This document shows positions 1-7,842 of a stretch of DNA of 64,000 bases, one piece after another. Where the stretch lies: assembly GCF_004564355.1 (NCBI RefSeq), contig NZ_CP038266.1, positions 3,764,280 to 3,828,279 of the forward strand. The letters are read 5' to 3'. Each line of letters opens with the position of its first letter. Positions within the stretch are counted from its first letter, which is position 1. The position numbers were made by a program, and so were the translations under genes. The notes below the pieces were generated by a model. The model was not told the origin of the DNA. It did no database searches and was given only the letters and a program-made list of their open reading frames with translations. The DNA comes from Microbacterium wangchenii. Its GTDB lineage: Bacteria > Actinomycetota > Actinomycetes > Actinomycetales > Microbacteriaceae.

Positions 1-514
1 TGGCCTCGGCGAAGTGCGCCATGGCGTGCGGGTCGTACCAGACGTGCTCGTTGAACCCCTCGACGTGGGCGTGGTCGCCGTGGTCGTGCTCGGTGTGCTC
101 GTCTTCGGCGTCGTCGGTGTGCGCGGCCTCCGCCTCGTGCCCCGCGTTCTCGGGCCAGTCGTGGGAGAACTCCGCGGCGGTCAGGACCGGCGCATCCACG
201 CCCGAGGACTCGATGAGGGCGTCGATGAACCCGTCGTAGCCGCCGCCGTTCTCCAGGATGAGGTCGGCGCGGCTCACCGCGAGCTGGTCCTGCGCGCTCG
301 GTTCGAAGGAGTGCGGATCCTGCGCCCCCGACGTGACGATCGAGGTGACTTCCACCGCATCCCCGCCGATCGCCTCGGCGATCTGCCCGTAGACGTCGGT
401 GGAGGCGACCACCCGGACCGCTCCGTCGTCGGCGTCGGGGCCGCTCGCGCAGCCGGCGAGCGCCAGGGCGGACACGGCGAGCAGGGAGAGCGGAGCCAGG
501 CGCGAGGACGTCAT
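1..514 (-). CDS. Zinc ABC transporter substrate-binding lipoprotein (ZnuA-like), truncated by the window edge
   Basis: The reading frame starts at ATG 514 and runs off the left edge, so only about 171 N-terminal residues are visible. It begins with a lipoprotein signal ending in LAGC (Cys22). A cluster A-1 metal-binding fold start follows (VVASTDVYGQIAEAIGG, DPHSFEPS), then a His/Asp/Glu-rich loop (HTEHDHGDHAHVEG) and WYDPHAM. DPHSFEP and the His-rich loop are hallmarks of ZnuA/AdcA zinc-capture proteins, which deliver Zn2+ to a ZnuBC-type importer at the outer face of the membrane. The importer genes would lie further left, outside the window. A Zur-type palindrome sits 20 bases upstream of the start and supports zinc rather than manganese. 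The metal specificity is family knowledge plus the operator, not a direct observation. Confidence 0.9.
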   Translation of the reverse strand, partial: MTSSRLAPLSLLAVSALALAGCASGPDADDGAVRVVASTDVYGQIAEAIGGDAVEVTSIVTSGAQDPHSFEPSAQDQLAVSRADLILENGGGYDGFIDALIESSGVDAPVLTAAEFSHDWPENAGHEAEAAHTDDAEDEHTEHDHGDHAHVEGFNEHVWYDPHAMAHFAEA

Positions 515-534
515 GCCGCCACTCTACCGGCTAA

Positions 535-549
535 TGAGAATCGTTATCA
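535..549. promoter_or_regulatory. Zur box upstream of the zinc-uptake gene
   Basis: TGAGAATCGTTATCA is an imperfect palindrome (TGAnAA-nnn-TTnTCA) in the 59-base gap between the E2 gene stop and the start of the ZnuA-like gene. It matches the general form of actinobacterial Zur operators, which repress zinc-uptake genes when zinc is plentiful. The site is AT-richer than its surroundings and sits where the promoter of the downstream gene should be. A Zur regulator gene is not in the window. Confidence 0.75.
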
Positions 550-573
550 CCACACCGTGGGCGTGGGATGCGG

Positions 574-1908
574 TCAGTCCAGGAGGAGGGCGGGCTCCTC
601 GAGGATCGAGGCGACGTCGGCGATGAAGCGGCTCATGCCGTCGCCGTCGATGACACGATGATCGAACGACCCGGCGACGGTGGTGACCCAGCGCGGACGC
701 ACCTCGCCGTCCACGACCCACGGTTTCTGGCGGATCGTGCCGAGCGCGACGATGCCGGCCTCCCCGCCGTTGATGATGGGCGTGCCCGCATCCATCCCGA
801 ACACGCCGATGTTGGTGATGGTGATCGTGCCGCCCCGCTGGTCGGCCGGGGTGGTCTTGCCCTCGCGGGCGGTGAGGGTCAGCTTCTCCAGCGCGCGGGC
901 CAGCTCGCGCATGCTGAGGTCCTGCGCATCCTTGATGTTGGGGACGAGGAGCCCGCGCGGGGTGGCCGCGGCGATCCCCAGATTGACGTAGTGGTGCAGG
1001 CGGATCTGCGCGCCCTCTTCGCCGTCGACCCATGCCGCGTTCACCATGGGCGTGCGCCGCACGGCCCAGATGACCGCGCGCGCCATGATCAGCAGCGGCG
1101 AGACCTTCACGTCGGCGAAGTCGGGCGAGGACTTCAGCCGCTTGACCAGCTCCATCGTCCGGGAGGCATCGACGTCGGTCCACACCGACACGTGCGGCGC
1201 GGAGTAGGCGGTGCGGACCATGCTGCTGGCCACCGCCTTGCGCACGCCGCGGACGGGGATCGACTCCTCGCGGTCACCTCCGGCGGGCGCCGCAGCCGCC
1301 GGCTCGGGGGCGGCCTCGGCGGGCACGGGGATCGTCTCCTCACGCACGGCGCCCCACTCGGGCGTTTCGATGTTGCGGAAGACGCTGGCCTGCGACGCGT
1401 GCCGGACGACGTCCTCGCGTGTGACCTCGCCGGCCGAGCCGCTCGGGCTCACGGCGGACAGGTCGACGCCGAGGTCGCGCGCGAGCTTGCGGATCGGGGG
1501 CTTGGCGATGACCCCGACGGATGCGGCGACGGGGCGCTCCGCGGGGCGCCGGCGCCGCGACTGCACGTGCCCGCCGGTGCCGTACCCGACGAGCACGGCG
1601 CCACCGGCATCGGCCCCGCCCGGGTCGGAGGGCTGGGGGACGGTGGTGTCCGCAGCCGCAGCGGCCGCGGCATCCGCGATCGTGATGATCGGCGCGCCGA
1701 CGTTGACGGTGTCGCCCTCGGCGGCGAGGAGGTCGCCGACCGTCCCGGCGAACGGGGAGGGGAGCTCCACGAGCGACTTCGCCGTCTCGATCTCCACGAT
1801 CACGTCGTTGACGGCCACGGTGTCGCCGGGCGCGACCCGCCACGACACGATCTCCGCCTCGGTGAGGCCTTCACCCACGTCGGGGAGGAGAAAGGTCTGA
1901 GTGCTCAT
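574..1908 (-). CDS. bkdC: Branched-chain 2-oxoacid dehydrogenase E2 (dihydrolipoamide acyltransferase)
   Basis: The 444-residue protein starts [14 protein letters not shown] at ATG 1908, preceded by AAAGGA; a longer frame upstream has no support. Domains in order: an N-terminal lipoyl domain with the lipoylated lysine in EIETAKS (Lys44), an Ala/Pro-rich linker, a peripheral-subunit-binding domain ([14 protein letters not shown]) around residues 155-190, and a C-terminal acyltransferase domain ending in the catalytic [11 protein letters not shown] motif. E2 transfers the acyl group from lipoamide to CoA in the multi-enzyme complex that degrades Val, Leu and Ile and supplies branched starter units for iso/anteiso fatty acids, the main lipids of this group of bacteria. 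It is the last gene after E1 alpha and E1 beta. Substrate class is inferred from the separate E1 alpha/beta subunits. Confidence 0.93.
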   Translation of the reverse strand: MSTQTFLLPDVGEGLTEAEIVSWRVAPGDTVAVNDVIVEIETAKSLVELPSPFAGTVGDLLAAEGDTVNVGAPIITIADAAAAAAADTTVPQPSDPGGADAGGAVLVGYGTGGHVQSRRRRPAERPVAASVGVIAKPPIRKLARDLGVDLSAVSPSGSAGEVTREDVVRHASQASVFRNIETPEWGAVREETIPVPAEAAPEPAAAAPAGGDREESIPVRGVRKAVASSMVRTAYSAPHVSVWTDVDASRTMELVKRLKSSPDFADVKVSPLLIMARAVIWAVRRTPMVNAAWVDGEEGAQIRLHHYVNLGIAAATPRGLLVPNIKDAQDLSMRELARALEKLTLTAREGKTTPADQRGGTITITNIGVFGMDAGTPIINGGEAGIVALGTIRQKPWVVDGEVRPRWVTTVAGSFDHRVIDGDGMSRFIADVASILEEPALLLD

Positions 1909-1942
1909 CGCATGTCCTTTCGACGACCGATCCGGCGACCGA

Positions 1943-2920
1943 TCAATAAGCGAGGGCGCGGTCGACGGCCTCGAGGATGCGGTCGGCATCCGGTAGGTAG
2001 GTGGCTTCGAGCTTGGCCGGGGGGAACGGGGTGTCGAACCCCGACACGCGCAGCACGGGCGCCTCGAGCGAGTAGAACGCCCGCTCGGCGACCGTCGCGG
2101 CCACTTCGCTGCCCAGGCTCGTGAATCCCGGCGCCTCCTGGGCGTAGACCATCCGCCCCGTGCGCCGCACGGAGTCCAGGATCGGTCCGTAGTCCACCGG
2201 CGACAGCGAACGCAGGTCGATGACCTCGCAGCTGGTGCCCTCGCCCTCCGCGAGCGCGGCGGCCTGCAACAGCGTCGTGACCATCGCGCCGTGGCCCACG
2301 AGCGTCACATCCGTGCCGCGCCGGACGATGCGGCTGGCGTGCAGCGGCAGGCCCGGCGCCGTCGTGTCGACGTCGCCCTTCTGCCAGTACTTGCTCTTGG
2401 GCTCGAGGAAGATGACCGGATCGGGCGAGGCGATCGCCTCCTGGATCATCCAGTACGCGTCGTGGGACGTGGACGGGCTCACCACCCGAAGCCCGGCGGT
2501 GTGGGTGAAGTACGCCTCGGGGCTCTCCTGGTGGTGCTCGATCGCGCCGATGTGCCCGCCATAGGGGATGCGGATCACGACCGGCATCTGCACGGCGCCC
2601 TCGTGCCGGTAGGTGAGCTTGGCCAGCTGCGTGGTGATCTGGTCGAAGGCGGGGAAGACGAACCCGTCGAACTGGATCTCGCACACCGGACGGAACCCGC
2701 CCATCGCGAGCCCGATCGCGGTGCCCACGATGCCCGACTCGGCCAGCGGGGTGTCGATGACGCGCTGCGGCCCGAACTCCGCCTGCAGGCCCTCCGTGAT
2801 GCGGAAGACCCCGCCGAGCGGCCCGATGTCCTCGCCCATCAACAGCACGCGGTCGTTCTCGGCGAGCGCGCGGCGCATGCCCGCGTTCAGGGCCTTGCCC
2901 AGCGGCATGTTCTCGCTCAT
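1943..2920 (-). CDS. bkdB: 2-oxoisovalerate dehydrogenase E1 subunit beta
   Basis: The 325-residue protein starts [19 protein letters not shown]; its ATG overlaps the stop of the E1 alpha gene as ATGA, which indicates translational coupling. Recognisable family segments are [21 protein letters not shown] near the N terminus, [20 protein letters not shown], the [10 protein letters not shown] region and a transketolase C-terminal domain ending in a helical tail. The beta subunit pairs with E1 alpha to form the thiamine-diphosphate-dependent decarboxylase that feeds acyl groups to the lipoyl domain of E2. The size and motif order are normal for the family. It lies 34 bases before the E2 gene in the same operon. 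Confidence 0.93.
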   Translation of the reverse strand: MSENMPLGKALNAGMRRALAENDRVLLMGEDIGPLGGVFRITEGLQAEFGPQRVIDTPLAESGIVGTAIGLAMGGFRPVCEIQFDGFVFPAFDQITTQLAKLTYRHEGAVQMPVVIRIPYGGHIGAIEHHQESPEAYFTHTAGLRVVSPSTSHDAYWMIQEAIASPDPVIFLEPKSKYWQKGDVDTTAPGLPLHASRIVRRGTDVTLVGHGAMVTTLLQAAALAEGEGTSCEVIDLRSLSPVDYGPILDSVRRTGRMVYAQEAPGFTSLGSEVAATVAERAFYSLEAPVLRVSGFDTPFPPAKLEATYLPDADRILEAVDRALAY

Positions 2921-4068
2921 GACGCCCCCTCCTCGAACGACGCCTCGTACGCGGCGAGCCATTCGCGCTGCTCGTCGATGCGCGGATGCGGTTCGGAGTA
3001 CACGTTGGCGAAGATCTGTGCGGGGTCCAGCGTCGTGGCGGAGTCGGTGGTGCGCACGCGGATGTCGTCGGCCAGCGCCTGGCCCTCGGCCTCCGCGTCG
3101 TCGAAGAACGCCTGCGAGGCGCCGCGGGACTCCAGGAACGCGCGCATCCGCACGATCGGGTCGCGCGCGACCCACGACTGCTCCTCCGCCGAGGTGCGGT
3201 ACTTGGTCGGGTCATCGCTCGTCGTGTGCGCACCCATGCGGTACGTCATCGCCTCCACCGCGCGGGGCCCCCCGCCGGCGCGCGCCTCATCCAGCGCGAC
3301 CTTGGACACGACGTAGCTGGCCAGCACGTCGTTGCCGTCGATGCGGATGCTGGGGATCCCGTAGCCCGCGCTGCGGCGGTACAGCGGCGAGCGCGACTGG
3401 GTCGAGACGGGGACGGAGATGGCCCACTGGTTGTTCTGCAGGAAGAACACCTCGGGCGCGTTGAAGCTCGCCGCGTAGACCATCGACTCGTGCACATCGC
3501 CCTGGCTGGAGGCGCCGTCGCCGTAGTAGACGATCACGGCCTCGTCGCGCTCCGGGTCACCGGTGCCGCACTTGCCGTCGAACACCAGGCCCATCGCCAG
3601 TCCCGTCGCGTGCAGGGTCTGTGCGCCGAGGACGAGGGTGTACAGGTGCGTGTTGCCGTTGGCCGGATCGAAGGGATCCCACCCGCCGTGCGTGAGACCG
3701 CGCATGAGCCGCAGGATGTGCAGCGGGTCGACTCCCCGCACGCGCGCGACGACGTGCTCGCGGTAGGAGGGGAAGAGGTGATCCTGCGCGCGGGCGGCGC
3801 GCACCGAACCGACCTGCGCGGCCTCCTGGCCCCAGCTCGGCGGCCACAGCGCGAGCTGGCCCTGGCGCTGCAGGTTGGTCGCCTGCCGGTCGAACGCGCG
3901 GATGGAGACCATGTCGCGGTAGAACTGCTCCAGCTCGGCGTCCGAGAGCGCCTCGGCGATGCCGCGGTACCGCTCGGCGGCCGGCGTGGGCGCGAACGAC
4001 CCATCCGCATCCAGCAGGCGCACCAATTCCTGGTCGTCGTGCGTTCCGGTCTCTTCGAGCCCTGTCAC
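2917..4068 (-). CDS. bkdA: 2-oxoisovalerate dehydrogenase E1 subunit alpha
   Basis: I place the start at GTG 4068, where GTGA overlaps the stop of the aminotransferase gene; this gives 383 residues. The thiamine-diphosphate signature is clear: GDGASSQGDVHES followed by QNNQWAIS. The TSDDPTKYR segment is the usual phosphorylation-loop-like region of branched-chain E1 alpha. The protein decarboxylates branched 2-oxo acids and reductively acylates the E2 lipoyl group. The frame stays open far upstream (to about 5682), but that stretch is antisense to the aminotransferase and low in family features, so I treat it as a shadow. A GTG at 4077 is an alternative start; the coupling overlap favours 4068. 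Confidence 0.92.
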   Translation of the reverse strand: MTGLEETGTHDDQELVRLLDADGSFAPTPAAERYRGIAEALSDAELEQFYRDMVSIRAFDRQATNLQRQGQLALWPPSWGQEAAQVGSVRAARAQDHLFPSYREHVVARVRGVDPLHILRLMRGLTHGGWDPFDPANGNTHLYTLVLGAQTLHATGLAMGLVFDGKCGTGDPERDEAVIVYYGDGASSQGDVHESMVYAASFNAPEVFFLQNNQWAISVPVSTQSRSPLYRRSAGYGIPSIRIDGNDVLASYVVSKVALDEARAGGGPRAVEAMTYRMGAHTTSDDPTKYRTSAEEQSWVARDPIVRMRAFLESRGASQAFFDDAEAEGQALADDIRVRTTDSATTLDPAQIFANVYSEPHPRIDEQREWLAAYEASFEEGAS

Positions 4069-5189
4069 AGTTCCCACGCTAACGTGCGCCCCGGATGCCG
4101 TTCTGGGAGGGTACGGACAACGGATGCGGCGACGCGTAGGACCTTCTCGACAGACTCCTCCTCGCCGACCGACACCCGCAGGCCGTCGCCGGCGAACGCG
4201 CGCACGATGATCCCCTCCTCGGCGAAGGCCTCCGCGAACGGCTCGGTGTGCGCGCCGGCGGGTAGCCACACGAAGTTGCCCTGCGCGTCGGGGATGCGCC
4301 ATCCCGCCTCCCGGAGCCCGGCGGCCAGGCGATCGCGGCGCTCCGCGATCGCGGCGACGCGCTCGAGCAGGGCGCCCTCGGCGTCCAGGCTCGCCAGCGC
4401 CGCGGCCTGGGCCTGGGCGGTCACCGAGAGCGGGATCATCGTCGCCCGGGCGGCATCCAGCACGCGGGGATGGCCGATGGCGTAGCCGATCCGCAGCGCG
4501 GCCAGCCCGAAGGCCTTGGAGAAGGTGCGCAGCGCCACGACGTTGGGCCGGCCGAGCAGGCCCAGGACCCGCATGCCGTCGACGGCATCGGGTGCCGTGA
4601 CGAACTCGGCGTACGCCTCGTCGAGGATCACCATGACGTCGCGCGGCACGGCGTCCAGGAACGCGGCGAACTCGTCGTGGGTGACGACCGGACCGGTCGG
4701 GTTGTTGGGGCTGCACACGAGGATGACGCGGGTGCGCTCGGTCACGGCGGCCGCCATCGCCGGAAGGTCGTGGCGGGAGTCGTCCGTCAGCGGGATCTCG
4801 ATCGCGGTCGCGCCACTGACGGCGACGAGCGTCGGGTAGGCCTCGAACGACCGCCACGCGTACATCACCTCGTCTCCGGGACCGGCGGCGGCGAGGATCA
4901 GCTGCGCGATGAGGGACACCGACCCCGCGCCCACGTGCACCGCTTCCACGGCGACGCCGTAGCGGGCGGCGAGACGTTCGCGCAGCCGCATCGCCATCGC
5001 GTCGGGGTAGCGGTTGAGCTCCGCCGCACCGCGTACGGCGTCGAGCACACCCGGCAACGGCTCGAAGGGGTTCTCGTTGCTCGAGAGCTTGAACGCGTCG
5101 GCGGCCGCCTGGCGCCCCTGACGGTACACCGGCAGGGAGGCGATCTCGGGCCGGATGCGGGGGAGGACGGGGGCGTCGTCGTCGATCAC
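4065..5189 (-). CDS. Histidinol-phosphate/aromatic aminotransferase family protein
   Basis: This 374-residue type I fold PLP enzyme starts at GTG 5189 (MIDDDAPVLPRIRPEIASLPVYRQGRQ). The substrate loop SSNENPFEPLP and the PLP-lysine motif TFSKAFGLAALRIGYA (Lys near 221) are typical of HisC-like enzymes. In actinobacteria a HisC2/Pat-type gene often sits directly before the branched-chain 2-oxoacid dehydrogenase genes, as here, and its stop overlaps the E1 alpha start. The context suggests it may transaminate aromatic or branched-chain amino acids, but histidinol phosphate cannot be excluded from sequence alone. A gene name would over-claim. It is the promoter-proximal gene of the operon. Confidence 0.88.
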   Translation of the reverse strand: MIDDDAPVLPRIRPEIASLPVYRQGRQAAADAFKLSSNENPFEPLPGVLDAVRGAAELNRYPDAMAMRLRERLAARYGVAVEAVHVGAGSVSLIAQLILAAAGPGDEVMYAWRSFEAYPTLVAVSGATAIEIPLTDDSRHDLPAMAAAVTERTRVILVCSPNNPTGPVVTHDEFAAFLDAVPRDVMVILDEAYAEFVTAPDAVDGMRVLGLLGRPNVVALRTFSKAFGLAALRIGYAIGHPRVLDAARATMIPLSVTAQAQAAALASLDAEGALLERVAAIAERRDRLAAGLREAGWRIPDAQGNFVWLPAGAHTEPFAEAFAEEGIIVRAFAGDGLRVSVGEEESVEKVLRVAASVVRTLPERHPGRTLAWEL

Positions 5190-5247
5190 CCGTAGAGCCT
5201 AACCGGGCGCCCTGTCCCTGCCGAGGGCGCTCTGCCATAGTGGGCGC

Positions 5248-5640
5248 GTGAGTTTCCTCCTGCGAGTCATCCTGAACGCCTTCGCGATCTGGCTGGTGTC
5301 CCTGATCCCCGTGCTGCAGGTGTACCTGATCCCGTTCGCGCCGGGCGACTGGTTCCAGGTGGCCCTGACGGCGCTGCTGGTGGGCCTCATCTTCGCGATC
5401 GTCAACGCCATCATCGGCACGGTGCTGAAGGTGCTGGCGATTCCGCTGTACATCCTGACGCTGGGGCTCATCTCCCTCGTGATCAACGGATTCCTGCTGT
5501 GGCTGACGGCGTGGATCACGACGCTGTGGAGCTTCGGCCTGCGGGTCGAGAGCTTCTGGTGGGGCGTACTGGCGGCCCTGCTCATCACGATCATCAACGG
5601 CATCCTCGGGCTCATCTTCCGCCCGAGCCGCCGGGACTGA
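5248..5640 (+). CDS. Phage holin family IV-like small membrane protein
   Basis: This 130-residue protein starts at a GTG and consists of four hydrophobic segments (residues about 3-25, 34-54, 58-85 and 105-125) linked by short polar turns, the pattern of the widespread bacterial family annotated as 'phage holin family protein' (PF04020-like, about 115-130 residues). It ends in a basic FRPSRRD tail. Despite the name these are chromosomal inner-membrane proteins of unknown role, and nothing nearby suggests a prophage. No strong ribosome site precedes the GTG, and a CATAGT hexamer a few bases upstream may indicate a leaderless message. The 3' end overlaps the convergent hydrolase gene by 29 bases. 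Confidence 0.8.
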   Translation: MSFLLRVILNAFAIWLVSLIPVLQVYLIPFAPGDWFQVALTALLVGLIFAIVNAIIGTVLKVLAIPLYILTLGLISLVINGFLLWLTAWITTLWSFGLRVESFWWGVLAALLITIINGILGLIFRPSRRD

Positions 5641-6916
5641 CCCGCTCGGCGGCGTACTCCCGCGCCACCACGGTCTCCGCACGGGCCAGGCCCGCGAAGA
5701 CGGATGTGAGGCGCTGCACGCGCGGATCGTCCGACCCGTCGACGAGCGCGGCGGTCTCGGCGTACGCCGACATGTGGTGGGCGGGCAGCGTCGCGTCGTG
5801 CAGGCCGGGCATCGGATCCGCCGTCCGCTCGACGACGAGGCTGCCGGGGGCGCCCACCGAACCGGGATGCCCGCCGCCCTGCAGCGCGGCGATCGGGTCG
5901 TCGGTGTGACGCACCGTCACCGCGAGCGTGCCGGCGCCCACGTCGGCCTGCACGGGTGCGCCGAACGACACCAGCGTGCGGGTGTCGTACGGACCCTCCA
6001 GCGCCAGGCGCTCGGTGACCATGGCGCCCTGCGAGTGCCCGAACGCGTGCACCACGTCGCCGGGCCGTGCGCCGGCCTCGCGCAGGGCTTTCAGAGTGGC
6101 CTCGTACGACGCCGACTTCTCGCCGGCGTACAGCTGCAAATTGGATCGGACGTCGAACGGATCGGATCCGCCCACCGAGCGGGTGCCGGTGACGTACACC
6201 GCGAACTGCTGGGAGCCGCCTGGCATCGTGTACCGCTCCACGCGCACGTGCCCCTCCCCCGAACCGGGGATGCGCGCCGCCGCCGCCGCGAGGGTGGCCG
6301 GCGGTGCGACGGAGCTCGCGGCCAGCGGCCGGACGGTGACGGGGTCGCCACCCCCGGTCAGCCGGTCGCGCGCAGCCACCGGGCCGAGGCCGAGCGCGTC
6401 GACGCCGAAGCCGAGCGCAACCAGGGTGGCGGGAACGAGCATGCCGACCACCGGGTCGAGGCCGCGAGAACCCCACCACGCCTGGCGGGACAGATCGCTG
6501 CCGTCGCCGCCGGCTGCCACGAGCTCCTGCGCCCTCCGCGCCACGTCGGGATGGTCCGCGACCACGCGCTCGAGTCTCGCGTCGAGTCGGTCCACGGCGG
6601 CAGCGTCCCCGGCCGCCGTCGCCACCGCTCGCTGTGCGAGCAGCTCCACCGCCTCGTACAGGTCCGCCGCCTCCTCCAGCGACGCGGCGAGTTCGTCGGC
6701 CTCGGCCGCGGCGTCGCGCAGGAGCGTGTGCACCGTCAGGAGCTCGCCCACCGACGGAGACCCCGGCACGGTGAGGAGCTGCTCGGGCGCGCCGCGCACG
6801 TGCGACGACGCCGCATCCGCCTTCCCCGCGAGCGCCCGAAACCGCCTCCCCGCCGATCGCAGCGACGCCGTGTCGACCTCGATGCCGCCGCCGGAGCGGA
6901 TGACCAGGTCGCTCAC
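5612..6916 (-). CDS. Protein with WXG-like helical N terminus and alpha/beta-hydrolase C terminus
   Basis: The 434-residue frame starts at GTG 6916, overlapping the upstream gene stop as GTGA. Residues 1 to about 150 are alpha-helical and charged (SLRSAGRRFRALAGKADAASSHVRG, then a long AAEADELAASLEEAADL helix), resembling the WXG100/LXG domains of ESX substrates. The C-terminal half is an alpha/beta hydrolase with the nucleophile elbow AFGHSQGAMVTERL near residue 290, an Asp in a VRHTDDP segment and a late His in the PAHHMSAYAET region. There is no signal peptide. Paired genes coding for a small WXG-like helix protein and a hydrolase of this type are common in actinobacteria; a role in cell-envelope esterolysis or ESX-type export is inference only. 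Confidence 0.75.
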   Translation of the reverse strand: MSDLVIRSGGGIEVDTASLRSAGRRFRALAGKADAASSHVRGAPEQLLTVPGSPSVGELLTVHTLLRDAAAEADELAASLEEAADLYEAVELLAQRAVATAAGDAAAVDRLDARLERVVADHPDVARRAQELVAAGGDGSDLSRQAWWGSRGLDPVVGMLVPATLVALGFGVDALGLGPVAARDRLTGGGDPVTVRPLAASSVAPPATLAAAAARIPGSGEGHVRVERYTMPGGSQQFAVYVTGTRSVGGSDPFDVRSNLQLYAGEKSASYEATLKALREAGARPGDVVHAFGHSQGAMVTERLALEGPYDTRTLVSFGAPVQADVGAGTLAVTVRHTDDPIAALQGGGHPGSVGAPGSLVVERTADPMPGLHDATLPAHHMSAYAETAALVDGSDDPRVQRLTSVFAGLARAETVVAREYAAERVSPGGSGGR

Positions 6917-7194
6917 GGCGCCACCGCGGACGCCACGATCCGGTAGCGGGCGTGCCGCAGGTCGTCGGCCGCCTGGTCGAGGGTGGACCGGACGGTGCGC
7001 AGCATCCGCTCGAGCCCGTCCGCCCGGGTCGCGAACGCGCGGGCCGACGGCGCCTGCCATTGCACCGCGTCACGAGCATGCGTGGCGGCGGCCGCGAGGT
7101 CGTCGACGTCGTCCCGGAGGGCGGCCATCGTGTGCAGGACGGCGTCGATCGTGTGCAGGTGGGCGAAGGCCGGGCTGAGGACGGGGTAGGTCAT
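6913..7194 (-). CDS. Small helical WXG100-like protein
   Basis: This 93-residue protein starts MTYPVLSPAFAHLHTIDAVL at ATG 7194. It is almost entirely helical, with a central turn carrying a tryptophan and spaced small residues (AVQWQAPSARAFATRADGL) that resembles the WxG turn of WXG100 helical-hairpin proteins, although the Gly is replaced by Ala. The length is right for that family. Its stop overlaps the start of the hydrolase gene, so the two are probably made together and may form a heterodimer through their helical domains. I do not recognise a precise family; the ESX connection is an inference from size, fold and partner. Confidence 0.65.
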   Translation of the reverse strand: MTYPVLSPAFAHLHTIDAVLHTMAALRDDVDDLAAAATHARDAVQWQAPSARAFATRADGLERMLRTVRSTLDQAADDLRHARYRIVASAVAP

Positions 7195-7307
7195 CGCCCC
7201 ACGGTGCCCGCCACCACCGCCCGCGCAGCGGCCGCGCGGGCATCGGTGGACGGTCGGCGGGACGGCTGGGCCTGTGCAGGAATGGTCGGCGGCGCCACAA
7301 TAAGGGG

Positions 7308-7814
7308 ATGACCGCGAGCGCCACGCAGCCGTTCCGCGTCGTCTTCGTCTGCAGCGGCAACATCTGCCGCTCACCGATGGCCGACGTCGTGTTCCGCTGG
7401 TTCGCGGATGCGTCGGGTGTGGGCATGCGGGTGGCGTCGTCGTCGGCGGCCACCGGCGACTGGCATGTGGGCGAACGCGCCGACTCCCGGACGCTGGAAG
7501 CCCTCATGCGCCGGGGCTACGACGGCTCCCGCCACCGCGCCCGGCAGTTCACCGCGAGCGACTTCGACCGCAACGATCTCGTCGTGGCGCTGGACCACAG
7601 TCACGAGCGCGTGCTGCGGGGGTGGGCCCGCAGTGAGGGCGACGCCGACAAGATCGCGCTGCTGATGTCGTTCGATTCGGCGGCGAAGTCCCTCGACGTG
7701 CCCGACCCGTACTACGGGTCGCCGGCGATGTTCGATGAGGTGCTCGGTATGATCGAGGGCGCGAGCCGGGCGCTGTTCCGCCAGCTCGAGCCCGCGATCC
7801 GCTCCGCGGTCTGA
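7308..7814 (+). CDS. Low-molecular-weight protein tyrosine phosphatase family protein
   Basis: The 168-residue protein has the P-loop VCSGNICRSPMA close to the N terminus (Cys15 as nucleophile and Arg21 as phosphate binder) and the DPYYG general-acid loop (VPDPYYGS) near residue 130, both in the expected order for low-molecular-weight PTPs. The size is normal for the family. These enzymes dephosphorylate protein tyrosines or, in related proteins, reduce arsenate; the DPYYG loop favours the phosphatase. The AAGGGG stretch abuts the ATG, which leaves the initiation signal unusual. It is followed after 28 bases by purB, so they may share a transcript. Confidence 0.92.
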   Translation: MTASATQPFRVVFVCSGNICRSPMADVVFRWFADASGVGMRVASSSAATGDWHVGERADSRTLEALMRRGYDGSRHRARQFTASDFDRNDLVVALDHSHERVLRGWARSEGDADKIALLMSFDSAAKSLDVPDPYYGSPAMFDEVLGMIEGASRALFRQLEPAIRSAV

Positions 7815-7842
7815 CGCTTCGACCGCCCCCGACGGGAGACCC

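Noticed and set aside
5248..5640. Prophage, because of the holin-like protein
   Set aside because: The family is common on chromosomes without phage, and no phage gene is nearby.
2917..5682. A 921-codon open frame spanning E1 alpha and the reverse reading of the aminotransferase and holin-like genes
   Set aside because: Only the part from 4068 down has family features; the remainder is antisense or out-of-frame reading of other genes with Arg/Asp-rich composition typical of GC-rich shadows.
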